In this document: piece by piece, positions 53,366-60,661 of the stretch
Layout of the letters: each line of letters begins with the position of its first letter
Numbering within the stretch: position 1 is the stretch's first letter
Assembly (NCBI GenBank): GCA_949293245.1
Contig: CASFCS010000008.1
Coordinates: forward strand, 21,962-85,961
Origin: an uncultured bacterium
GTDB lineage: Bacteria > Bacillota > Clostridia > Oscillospirales > Oscillospiraceae
Reading direction: 5' to 3'
DNA: 64,000 nt
Notes under the pieces: generated by a model
The model's input: only the letters and a program-made list of their open reading frames with translations
Databases searched by the model: none
Told to the model about the DNA's origin: nothing
Program-made: the position numbers and the translations under genes

Positions 53366-54412
53366 ATGAAAAAAAGCATCACCACCGCCCCCTACCTCTC
53401 CGCCTTCTGCACCGAGCTGGCCCTGATTTTGCGCTCCGGCTTCCCCGTGAGCGAGGGCCTGCTGATGCTGCGGGACGAGGACAACGACCGCCGCTCCAAG
53501 GTCCTGATGGGGCAGCTGTATGAGGAGACCGATATGGGATCTTCTCTCTCCCAGGCCCTGGAAAAGACGGGGCAGTTCCCCCGGTACATGCTGGACATGG
53601 TGGCATTGGGGGAGCGCACCGGCCGGCTGGAGGAGACCATGGGGGCCCTGGCCGAGTACTACGACCGGCAGGCCCAGATGGCCTCCGCCGTCCGCAGTGC
53701 CGTGGCCTACCCGCTGATTTTGCTGGTGATTTTGCTGGCGGTGATCACCGTCCTCATCACCCAGGTACTGCCCATTTTCCAGAGCGTGTTCCAGCAGCTG
53801 GGAGCGGAGATGTCCTCCTTTGCCCTGGGACTCATGGCCCTGGGGGAGGGGCTGTCCGCTGCCTCCACCGTCATCGCCGTGGTGTTCGGGGTGATTTTGG
53901 CGGCGGTGCTGGTGTGTGTGCTGGTGCCGCCGGTGCGCAGCCGCCTGGGGGGCTTTTTGCGGCGCACCTTCGGCGGCCGGGGCGTGTGGGGCCGTATTTC
54001 GGTCAACCGCTTCACCTCCGCCATGGCCATGGCCATGGCCAGCGGCCTGGATCTGGAGGAGTCGGTGGACATGGCCGCCCGCATCGCCGGAGGGGCCCGG
54101 GCCATTGACGAACGCACCGCCCGGTGCCGGGAGATGATCCTCAGCGGCAGCCGGGTGGGGGAGGCCCTGTCCAAATCCGGGCTGTTTTCCACCCGCAACA
54201 GCCGCCTGCTCACCCTAGCGGAGAGCACCGGCTCCCTCTCTGACATCATGGCCGACATCGCCCGGCGCAGCGAGCGGGAGGTGCAGGACGAGCTGGACCG
54301 TATCATCGGCCGGGTGGAGCCCACCCTGGTGATCCTGGCCTCCGTGTCTGTAGGCGTGGTGCTCCTGTCTGCCATGATCCCCCTGCTGGGCATCATGTCC
54401 TCCATCGGGTGA
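53366..54412 (+). CDS. Type II secretion / type IV pilus inner-membrane protein (PilC/GspF)
   Basis: This 348-residue protein has two GspF domains (first about 10-130, second about 215-340) with SEGLLMLRDEDND-like motif, LEKTGQFPRYMLDMVALGERTG, AYPLILLVILLAVITV and a C-terminal membrane segment. It is the polytopic platform protein of type IV pilus and type II secretion machines. It begins the operon with four small membrane proteins, a PilT-type ATPase and a sortase. Start ATG 53366 follows a GGGAGGAA site. Confidence 0.88.
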   Translation: MKKSITTAPYLSAFCTELALILRSGFPVSEGLLMLRDEDNDRRSKVLMGQLYEETDMGSSLSQALEKTGQFPRYMLDMVALGERTGRLEETMGALAEYYDRQAQMASAVRSAVAYPLILLVILLAVITVLITQVLPIFQSVFQQLGAEMSSFALGLMALGEGLSAASTVIAVVFGVILAAVLVCVLVPPVRSRLGGFLRRTFGGRGVWGRISVNRFTSAMAMAMASGLDLEESVDMAARIAGGARAIDERTARCREMILSGSRVGEALSKSGLFSTRNSRLLTLAESTGSLSDIMADIARRSEREVQDELDRIIGRVEPTLVILASVSVGVVLLSAMIPLLGIMSSIG

Positions 54413-54418
54413 GGGGCC

Positions 54419-54748
54419 ATGGATAAACGTCGCTACCGCCGCCGGACCTGGGTCACGGCGGTGCTGGCTCTCCTTCTCTTCGGGGGAGTGCTGGCCTTCG
54501 CCCTGACGGGTATCCGGGACGCCGTCGGCACCGCGGACGCCGAGGGGCTGCGCATCGCCGAGGAGAGCATCCGCCGGGCGGTGCTGGTGTGCTACGCCAC
54601 CGAGGGGGTCTACCCCGACAGCTATGAATATCTGCGGGACCACTACGGCCTGCGGGTGGATGAGGAGAAGTACATCATCCACTATGAGGTCTTTGCCTCC
54701 AACCTGATGCCGGACATCACCGTGATGGAAAGGCGGGATGAAGCATGA
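54419..54748 (+). CDS. Pseudopilin-like small membrane protein
   Basis: This 109-residue protein has a basic tail (MDKRRYRRRTW), one membrane segment (about residues 12-30), and an extracellular alpha/beta part with ESIRRAVLVCYATEGVYPDSYEYL, a pattern reminiscent of pseudopilins (short helix, then YP and an L). The G-x4-E cleavage motif of prepilin peptidase is absent. It is 6 bases after pilC. Its stop overlaps the next start. Confidence 0.6.
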   Translation: MDKRRYRRRTWVTAVLALLLFGGVLAFALTGIRDAVGTADAEGLRIAEESIRRAVLVCYATEGVYPDSYEYLRDHYGLRVDEEKYIIHYEVFASNLMPDITVMERRDEA

Positions 54749-55230
54749 GACGCAGGGAACAGGGGTCCGTCAATGTGGTGTTTGTGCTGGCCATCGCCTG
54801 CCTCTTTGTGGTGATGGTGCTGGCGGTGCTGCTGCTGGGGGCCCGGGTGTACCGCAGCGTCTCCCAGTCCAGCCAGGCGGGCCGGGACGGCCGCACTGCC
54901 CTGGCCTACATTACCACCAAGGTCCACAGCGGCGACAGCCGGGGGGACGTGCAGGTGGGGGAGTTTGAGGGGCAGCCCGCCCTCTTCCTCCTGGAGGAGT
55001 ATGACGGGGTGGAATACGAGACCATCCTTTACGCCTGGGACGGCTGGATGTACGAGCTCTTCTGCGAGCCCGACTCCGGCCTGGTGCCCGAGGACGGAGA
55101 GCTGCTCATGCCCTGTGGGGCCCTCACCTTCCGGCTGGAGGGGGAGCTGCTCACCGTGACCTATACCGGCGAAGAGGGAGAGACCGCCAGTGCCTGTGTG
55201 GCACTGCGCAGCGGAGGTGAGGGCACATGA
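54745..55230 (+). CDS. DUF4860-type small membrane protein
   Basis: This 161-residue protein begins RRREQGSVNVVFVLAIACLFVV, a short tail and a membrane segment, then a beta-rich extracytoplasmic domain (YITTKVHSGDSRGDVQVGEFEG). It looks like the DUF4860 family. I place it as a minor-pilin-like component by context. It overlaps the neighbours at both ends by 4 bases. Confidence 0.65.
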   Translation: MRRREQGSVNVVFVLAIACLFVVMVLAVLLLGARVYRSVSQSSQAGRDGRTALAYITTKVHSGDSRGDVQVGEFEGQPALFLLEEYDGVEYETILYAWDGWMYELFCEPDSGLVPEDGELLMPCGALTFRLEGELLTVTYTGEEGETASACVALRSGGEGT

Positions 55231-55709
55231 GAGAACGGACCGTCACCCCCCGCACCGCCTCGGGAGCCAGCCTTTTCCTGATGGAGCTGCTCATTGCCAT
55301 TTTGGTGTTTTCTCTGTCGGCGGCCATCTGCGTGCAGCTCTTCGTGCGGGCCCACACCCTCTCGGAGGAGAGCCGGGCCACCCAAAATGCCGTCCTTTGG
55401 TCGGGCAGCGTCAGCTCCTGCTTCCAGGCCGCCGGCGGCAGCCTGGAGGACACTGCCGTCCTGCTCCAGGGGCTGGAGGGCGCCCCCGCCTGCCGGCTGG
55501 AGGAGGAAAACCTCGCCCTCAGCTTTGACGACGGGGAGACGGGCTGGGTGCCCGCCGCCCCCGGGGAGGGGGAGTACCGGCTGGTGCTCTCCCTGGACAG
55601 CCGGGAGGAGAATGTGGTCTCCGCTCAGCTCACTGTGACCGACGGGGACGGGGAGACCCTCTATGCCCATCCGGTGTCGGTCCTCACCCCTGAGGAGGTG
55701 GCGCCATGA
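55227..55709 (+). CDS. Prepilin-like protein with non-canonical leader
   Basis: This 160-residue protein has SGASLFLMELLIAILVFSL near residue 15-33, close to a class III prepilin leader: a Glu five residues after a possible cut and a long hydrophobic run. The usual Gly at the cut site is replaced by Ser (S-LFLME), so processing by a standard prepilin peptidase is doubtful. The rest is a beta-rich domain. It overlaps both neighbours by 4 bases. Confidence 0.6.
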   Translation: MRERTVTPRTASGASLFLMELLIAILVFSLSAAICVQLFVRAHTLSEESRATQNAVLWSGSVSSCFQAAGGSLEDTAVLLQGLEGAPACRLEEENLALSFDDGETGWVPAAPGEGEYRLVLSLDSREENVVSAQLTVTDGDGETLYAHPVSVLTPEEVAP

Positions 55710-56131
55710 GACGGGGAGGCCATATGGGCACCGGCACGGTGTCCCTGATTTTGATGTTCTCGGTGCTGTGCATCGTGATCTTCGCCCTGCTGACGGTGTC
55801 CACCGCCGCGGGGGAGCACGCCCTGGCGGAGAAGGCCGCCCAGACCCAGCAGGCCTATTACCAGGCGGACAGCCGGGCGGCGGACATTGCCGCCCAGGCC
55901 CTGGCCGCCCGGGACAGCCGCCCGGGGGAGATCGACGGCGTGGCCGTCACCTGGAACCAGGGGGAGGAGGGCGGCCTCACCGCCTCCTTTGCCTGCCCGG
56001 TGGACCAGGAGCGCACCTTGCTGGTGGAGCTGGAGCTGAACGGGGAGGACTTCGCCGTGAAGCGGTGGCAATGCGTGCGCACCGGGGAGTGGGAGGCGGA
56101 CGACTCCATCGAAGTGTGGGACGGGGAATGA
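55706..56131 (+). CDS. Small membrane-anchored component of the pilus-like operon
   Basis: This 141-residue protein has one N-terminal membrane segment (about residues 11-32) followed by a helical AEKAAQTQQAYYQADSRAADIAAQA segment and a beta-rich domain. Its layout resembles minor pilins or PilX-type components, with no canonical cleavage motif. It overlaps the previous gene by 4 bases. I do not recognise a family with certainty. Confidence 0.55.
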   Translation: MRRGGHMGTGTVSLILMFSVLCIVIFALLTVSTAAGEHALAEKAAQTQQAYYQADSRAADIAAQALAARDSRPGEIDGVAVTWNQGEEGGLTASFACPVDQERTLLVELELNGEDFAVKRWQCVRTGEWEADDSIEVWDGE

Positions 56132-56172
56132 CGCCCCGCCCCGGCCATATGTGATACGGGGAGGAATTCTCT

Positions 56173-57243
56173 ATGAGTCAAGATATCAGGACCTATCTGG
56201 AGGCCGCCGTGAAGAACGGGGCGGCGGATCTGTTCATCGTCTCCGGCCTGCCGGTCTCCATGAAGCTGGACGGGCGCATTGTCCGGCAGGACGAGACCAT
56301 GGTCATGCCCGAGGAGGCCAACCGCCTCATCAGCCAGATCTATGAGCTGGCGGGGCGGTCCATGGACCACTACCTGGCCTGCGGGGATGACGACTACTCC
56401 GTGTCGGTGAAGGGGCTGGCCCGTTTCCGGGTGAGCGCTTACCGCCAGCGGGGCTCTATGGCGGCGGTGGTGCGGGTGGTGGCCTTCGGTATCCCGGACT
56501 ACCGGGCCCTGTCCATCCCTGAGGAAGTGATGAAGCTCTCCACCAAGACCCGGGGTCTGGTGCTGGTCACCGGCCCGGCGGGCAGCGGAAAGTCCACCAC
56601 CCTGGCCTGTGTGGTGGACGCCATCAACGCCAACCGCAACGCCCATATCATCACCATTGAGGACCCCATCGAGTACCTCCACCGAAACAAGGTGGGGGTG
56701 GTGAGCCAGCGGGAGGTGGCCACCGACACCGAGAGCTATGTCACCGCCCTGCGGGCCTGCCTGCGCCAGGCCCCCGACGTGATCTTGCTGGGGGAGATGC
56801 GGGATCTGGAGACCATCCGCATTGCCATGACCGCCGCGGAGACGGGCCACCTGGTGATCTCCACCCTCCACACCGTGGGGGCGGTGAACACCATCGACCG
56901 CATCATCGACGTGTTTCCCGCCAGCCAGCAGCAGCAGATCCGGGTACAGCTGGCCATGGTCCTCCAGACCGTGGTGTCCCAGCAGCTGGTGCCCGGGGTG
57001 GACGGCAAGCTGGTGCCCGCCTTTGAGATCATGCACCTGAACAACGCCATCCGCAGCATGATCCGGGACGCCAAGCTTCACCAGATCGACGGCGTGATCC
57101 AGACCAGCGCCGCCGAGGGCATGATGAGCATGGACGGCTGCCTCCTGTCCCTCTTCCAGCAGAAGAAGATCTCCGCGGACACCGCGGTGAATTACTCCTA
57201 CAACCCCGCCCAGATGGAGCGACGGGTGGGAGGCGCCAGGTGA
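56173..57243 (+). CDS. PilT-type ATPase
   Basis: This 356-residue ATPase has Walker A GPAGSGKST near residue 134, the Asp box ITIEDPIEYLH, Walker B DVILLGEMRD near 203, and the His box HLVISTLHT. The C-terminal AIRSMIRDAKLHQID matches the AIRNLIRE-type motif specific to PilT retraction motors. It retracts pili or drives other motions. A PilB extension ATPase is absent from the window, which is unusual for a pilus operon. Confidence 0.9.
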   Translation: MSQDIRTYLEAAVKNGAADLFIVSGLPVSMKLDGRIVRQDETMVMPEEANRLISQIYELAGRSMDHYLACGDDDYSVSVKGLARFRVSAYRQRGSMAAVVRVVAFGIPDYRALSIPEEVMKLSTKTRGLVLVTGPAGSGKSTTLACVVDAINANRNAHIITIEDPIEYLHRNKVGVVSQREVATDTESYVTALRACLRQAPDVILLGEMRDLETIRIAMTAAETGHLVISTLHTVGAVNTIDRIIDVFPASQQQQIRVQLAMVLQTVVSQQLVPGVDGKLVPAFEIMHLNNAIRSMIRDAKLHQIDGVIQTSAAEGMMSMDGCLLSLFQQKKISADTAVNYSYNPAQMERRVGGAR

Positions 57244-57256
57244 GAGGAGAGGGCCT

Positions 57257-58075
57257 ATGAAGAAAAAATGGCTCCGCCGTGGGCTGATCATCTTTTTCAG
57301 CCTGGTGTTCGTGGTGTGCGCCGTGTGGATGGCGGTGATCCTGGTGGATTACGCCCGGGCGGAGGCGATGTACGATGAGGTGCGCCAGCAGGTATTCACC
57401 ATGCCCGAGTCCCGGCCTACGGAGGACGAGGGGGAAGCCCAGCCCGGCCAGAGTGTCCCCCCGGAGGAGGAAGAGGAGGAGCTGGTGCTGCCCACCGTGG
57501 ACTTTGCCACCCTCCAGAGCATCAACTCCGACATCATCGGCTGGATCTGGATCCCGGACACGGTGGTGAGCTACCCGGTTCTGGTGGGGGAGACCAACCA
57601 GACCTATCTCTACACCACCTATGACGGGAGCCACAGCTCCTCGGGCAGTATTTTTCTGGACTACCGTATCCAGGGACAGCTGTCGGCTCCCAATGCCATC
57701 CTCTACGGGCACCACATGAAAAACGGCTCCATGTTCAGCCTCCTCATGAAGTACCGCCAGCAGGACTACGCAGACACTCACCCGGATGTGTACCTCTTCA
57801 CGCCGGAGGCCACCCTGGTCTACCGGGTCTTTTCCGCCTACACCACCCAGGCCGACAGCGACGCCTATACCTATGACTTTGCTGACAGCGCCGCTTTTCA
57901 GGACTATCTGGAGAAGCTGTGCAGCCGCACGGTGATCACCGCTCCGGATGGGTACCAGGCCAACAGCTCCGACCCCATCCTCACCCTCTCCACCTGCACC
58001 ACCGTTACCACCCTCCAGCGGATGGTGGTCCACGCCCAGCTGGTGGAGCGCATCCCTCTGGAGGGCGGGGAGTAG
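57257..58075 (+). CDS. Class B sortase
   Basis: This 272-residue membrane-anchored transpeptidase has an N-terminal membrane segment, an acidic linker and a sortase B core: SDIIGWIWIPDTVVSYPVLV, then YGHHM with His152, LSTCTTV with Cys247, and an Arg-containing end (LQRMVVHAQL). Class B sortases attach proteins carrying an NPQTN-like C-terminal signal to peptidoglycan. No substrate with such a signal is in the window. It ends the pilus-like operon. Confidence 0.9.
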   Translation: MKKKWLRRGLIIFFSLVFVVCAVWMAVILVDYARAEAMYDEVRQQVFTMPESRPTEDEGEAQPGQSVPPEEEEEELVLPTVDFATLQSINSDIIGWIWIPDTVVSYPVLVGETNQTYLYTTYDGSHSSSGSIFLDYRIQGQLSAPNAILYGHHMKNGSMFSLLMKYRQQDYADTHPDVYLFTPEATLVYRVFSAYTTQADSDAYTYDFADSAAFQDYLEKLCSRTVITAPDGYQANSSDPILTLSTCTTVTTLQRMVVHAQLVERIPLEGGE

Positions 58076-58099
58076 AACGGGAAAATTTTGGGCTTTGCC

Positions 58100-58128
58100 T
58101 TGACAGCGTCCGCCAATGGCGGTATAAT
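58100..58128 (+). promoter_or_regulatory. Promoter of the glycine riboswitch unit
   Basis: TTGACA (58100-58105) and TATAAT (58123-58128) are 17 bases apart, a consensus sigma-A promoter. It drives the tandem riboswitch and the AGCS gene. Confidence 0.8.
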
Positions 58129-58139
58129 GTCCCTCACAA

Positions 58140-58335
58140 CTGAACAGGACAGATGAAGCGCGCAGGAAAAAGCGTACCGCTTGCCGAAGGAGTAACACTC
58201 TCAGGCGCCCTCTGAGGAGGGTGGGGACTGTGCGTGAATGTGACTCTGGAGAAGCTCAATGATGAGTGCCGAAGGTGCAACGCGGGAATGCAGCGTGTTT
58301 CCGTCAATCTCTCAGGCAAAAGGACAGAGGACAAG
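58140..58335 (+). promoter_or_regulatory. Tandem glycine riboswitch
   Basis: Two aptamers in tandem carry the conserved glycine-binding core. The first (58140-58231) has GCCGAAGGAGTAA and CTCTCAGG; the second (58232-58335) has GTGCCGAAGGTGCAA and CTCTCAGGCAAAAGGACAGAG. The second aptamer ends just upstream of the expression platform. Such tandems sense glycine, often to activate glycine cleavage or transport; here the target is an AGCS symporter. Confidence 0.9.
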
Positions 58336-58386
58336 ATGCCGCCGGCAGGGCCAGAAAGAGGTCCCGCCGGGGGGAGGTTTTGTCTT

Positions 58387-58420
58387 GCAGGCCGTGGGTT
58401 TCTCTGCGGCCTGTTTTTTT
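58387..58420 (+). terminator. Expression-platform terminator of the glycine riboswitch
   Basis: CAGGCCG (58388-58394) pairs with CGGCCTG (58407-58413), followed by seven T. It lies between the aptamers and the symporter start, as expected of an on-switch or off-switch that works by termination. Confidence 0.8.
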
Positions 58421-58438
58421 GTCAACTAGAGGAGAGGA

Positions 58439-59884
58439 ATGGTAAACTTGGAAGAACTGGAAGCATTTTTTTATCCCATCGTCTGTAACATCAACAACTA
58501 CCTGTCCAGCTATATCCTGGTCTTTCTGCTCATCGCGGTGGGCCTGTGGTACACCGTTCGCACCCGCTTTGTCCAGGTGCGCTGCTTCGGTGAGGGCATG
58601 CGCAAGGTATTCGGCAATCTGTCCCTCCGGGGCGGCCGGCAGGAGCAGGGCATGAGCTCTTTCCAGGCTCTGGCCACCGCCATCGCGGCCCAGGTGGGCA
58701 CGGGCAACATCGTGGGCGCCTCGGGGGCCATCCTCACCGGCGGTCCCGGGGCCATCTTCTGGATGTGGATCATCGCTTTCTTCGGCATGGCCACCATCTA
58801 TGCCGAGGCCACCCTGGCCATTAAGACCCGGGTGACCGACGAGGAGGGCAACTTTCACGGCGGCCCGGTTTACTATATCACCACCGCCTTCAAGGGGGCC
58901 TTCGGCAAGTTCCTGGCGGGCTTCTTTGCCGTGGCCATTATCCTGGCCCTGGGCTTTATGGGCTGCATGGTGCAGTCCAACTCCATCGGCTCCACCTTTG
59001 AGACCGCTTTCGGCGTTCCCGCTTGGGCGGTGGGCCTGGTGCTGGTGGTGATCTGCGCGGTAATCTTCCTGGGCGGCGTGCAGCGCCTGGCGGCGGTCAC
59101 GGAGAAGCTGGTGCCCGTTATGGCGGTGATCTTCCTGGTGGGAGGCCTGGCGGTGCTTATCGCCCGCATCCAGTATATCCCCGAGACCTTTGCCATGATC
59201 TTCCGCTACGCCTTCCAGCCCCAGGCCATCATCGGCGGCGGCTTTGGCTACGCCATCAAGACCGCCATCAGCCAGGGGGCCAAGCGGGGCCTCTTCTCCA
59301 ACGAGGCGGGCATGGGCTCCACCCCCCACGCCCACGCCCAGGCCAATGTCACCGACCCCCACGATCAGGGGGTGGTGGCCATGGTGGGGGTGTTTATGGA
59401 CACCTTCGTGGTGCTCACCCTCAACGCCCTGGTGGTGATCTCCACCCTGTACACCTCTGACGGCATCCTCTACACCGGCGTTATCCCGAAGAATATCAGC
59501 AAGACCAACCTGGCCCAGACCGCCTTCGGCACCGTGTTCGGCGGGGAGGCGGGGGCCATGTTTGTGGCCATCTGCCTGTTCTTCTTCGCCTTCTCCACTG
59601 TGCTCAGCTGGAATATGTTCGGTAAGATCAACGTGGTCTACCTCTTCGGCAAGAAGGCGGCCCCGGTCTACTCCGCCCTGGCCCTGGTGTTCATCTTCCT
59701 GGGTACCCTTATGTCCAACGACCTGGTGTGGGAGCTCACGGACATGTTCAACAATCTGATGGTCATCCCCAACGCCATCGCCCTGTTTGCCCTCACCGGC
59801 GTGGTGACCCAGATTGCCCGTAACCGGGGGAAAAGGCAGCCCCGCGGGAAAGATTTGAATGCTGTTCCCGGTCCTCGCCCGTAA
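58439..59884 (+). CDS. Alanine/glycine:cation symporter (AGCS family)
   Basis: This 481-residue transporter of about ten membrane segments has the family motifs GTGNIVGASGAILTGGPGAIFWMW and TPHAHAQANV. The AGCS family carries glycine or D/L-alanine with Na+ or H+. Its tandem glycine riboswitch points to glycine as substrate. ATG 58439 has GGAGAGGA upstream. A terminator follows. Confidence 0.92.
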   Translation: MVNLEELEAFFYPIVCNINNYLSSYILVFLLIAVGLWYTVRTRFVQVRCFGEGMRKVFGNLSLRGGRQEQGMSSFQALATAIAAQVGTGNIVGASGAILTGGPGAIFWMWIIAFFGMATIYAEATLAIKTRVTDEEGNFHGGPVYYITTAFKGAFGKFLAGFFAVAIILALGFMGCMVQSNSIGSTFETAFGVPAWAVGLVLVVICAVIFLGGVQRLAAVTEKLVPVMAVIFLVGGLAVLIARIQYIPETFAMIFRYAFQPQAIIGGGFGYAIKTAISQGAKRGLFSNEAGMGSTPHAHAQANVTDPHDQGVVAMVGVFMDTFVVLTLNALVVISTLYTSDGILYTGVIPKNISKTNLAQTAFGTVFGGEAGAMFVAICLFFFAFSTVLSWNMFGKINVVYLFGKKAAPVYSALALVFIFLGTLMSNDLVWELTDMFNNLMVIPNAIALFALTGVVTQIARNRGKRQPRGKDLNAVPGPRP

Positions 59885-59898
59885 ATTCATCGCGACTG

Positions 59899-59931
59899 AG
59901 AGCCCCCGGCAGGCGCCGGGGGCTCTTATAT
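59899..59931 (+). terminator. Terminator of the AGCS gene
   Basis: AGAGCCCCCGGC (59899-59910) pairs with GCCGGGGGCTCT (59915-59926), loop AGGC, then a short T-containing tail. Confidence 0.8.
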
Positions 59932-59973
59932 TGTCTCTTATGCGCGCAAATGTGTGTATAATGCACCTCTCGA

Positions 59974-60002
59974 TTGATTTTGCCCCCAGGGGATGGTACA
60001 AT
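59974..60002 (+). promoter_or_regulatory. Promoter of the ModE-like gene
   Basis: TTGATT (59974-59979) and TACAAT (59997-60002) are separated by 17 bases, 29 bases upstream of the start codon. Confidence 0.6.
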
Positions 60003-60031
60003 GAAAACAACAGAAAGGGGGAAGGACCGGG

Positions 60032-60379
60032 ATGAAGGAGCAGTTTGAGGTGCAGGCCAGACTGCGCCTGGTGAGCGGGGAGAAGGTCTTTGGCCCTGGT
60101 ATGGCCCAGCTGCTCAGCGGGGTGGAGCGCCTGGGCTCCCTGCGGCGCAGCGCCGCGGAGATGAAAATGAGCTACAACAAGGCCTGGACGGTGCTCCGCC
60201 GGTGCGAGGAGCAGCTGGGTTTTCCCGTGATGGAGCGGCACATCGGCGGCCCCGGGGGCGGCGGAGCCAAGCTCACCCCCCAGGGAAAGGCATTGATGGA
60301 GGGCTACCTGGCCTTCCAGGCGGAGGCCCAGGGCATTCTGGAGGAGCTGCTGGAGAAGCATCTGGGTGATGTGCTGTAA
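60032..60379 (+). CDS. Single-domain ModE-like winged-helix regulator
   Basis: This 115-residue protein matches the ModE N-terminal DNA-binding domain: LVSGEKVFGPGMAQLLSGVE, GSLRRSAAEMKMSYNKAW (LysR-like helix-turn-helix), LGFPVMERHIGGPGGGGAKLT. The molybdate-binding TOBE/Mop domains of E. coli ModE are missing, so it may sense molybdate indirectly or bind a small Mop protein. A 22-bp palindrome of ModE-operator shape lies before the molybdenum cluster at 29090, a good candidate target. Confidence 0.8.
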   Translation: MKEQFEVQARLRLVSGEKVFGPGMAQLLSGVERLGSLRRSAAEMKMSYNKAWTVLRRCEEQLGFPVMERHIGGPGGGGAKLTPQGKALMEGYLAFQAEAQGILEELLEKHLGDVL

Positions 60380-60476
60380 AAAAGCATTTTATTGGATAGA
60401 GCATCAAAAGTTATTGTGAAGATGACTAAAACAGGGGGAGAAAAATCGTAGAGTTAGTCGAAAATACAAAAAAATA

Positions 60477-60506
60477 TTGACACTGCCTCCCATCCTGTGC
60501 TAGACT
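60477..60506 (+). promoter_or_regulatory. Promoter of the sugar PTS operon
   Basis: TTGACA (60477-60482) and TAGACT (60501-60506) are 18 bases apart. The antitermination site begins 22 bases downstream. Confidence 0.6.
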
Positions 60507-60527
60507 TTGGTCACAGAATTTCATAGA

Positions 60528-60609
60528 GGTGTGTTACTGTTCAGCAGGCACTAACCTTTGACCGTTACATGATTTTTATTATGTAATAGTTGTCGGTTAG
60601 TGCTTTTTT
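60528..60609 (+). promoter_or_regulatory. Antiterminator (RAT-like) site and overlapping terminator before the PTS gene
   Basis: GTGTTACTG and AGCAGGCA within 60528-60556 match the RAT pattern of BglG/LicT/GlcT antiterminators as I recall the B. subtilis ptsG site. It overlaps a terminator: GCACTAACC (60548-60556) with GGTTAGTGC (60595-60603), plus a TTACAT/ATGTAA inner stem and a TTTTTT run. Binding by the antiterminator made at 62828 would open the terminator when sugar is present. Confidence 0.7.
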
Positions 60610-60661
60610 GTTTGCGGCAGGAAATACTGACCGATGCTATAGATTTTGAGGAGGTAACTCT

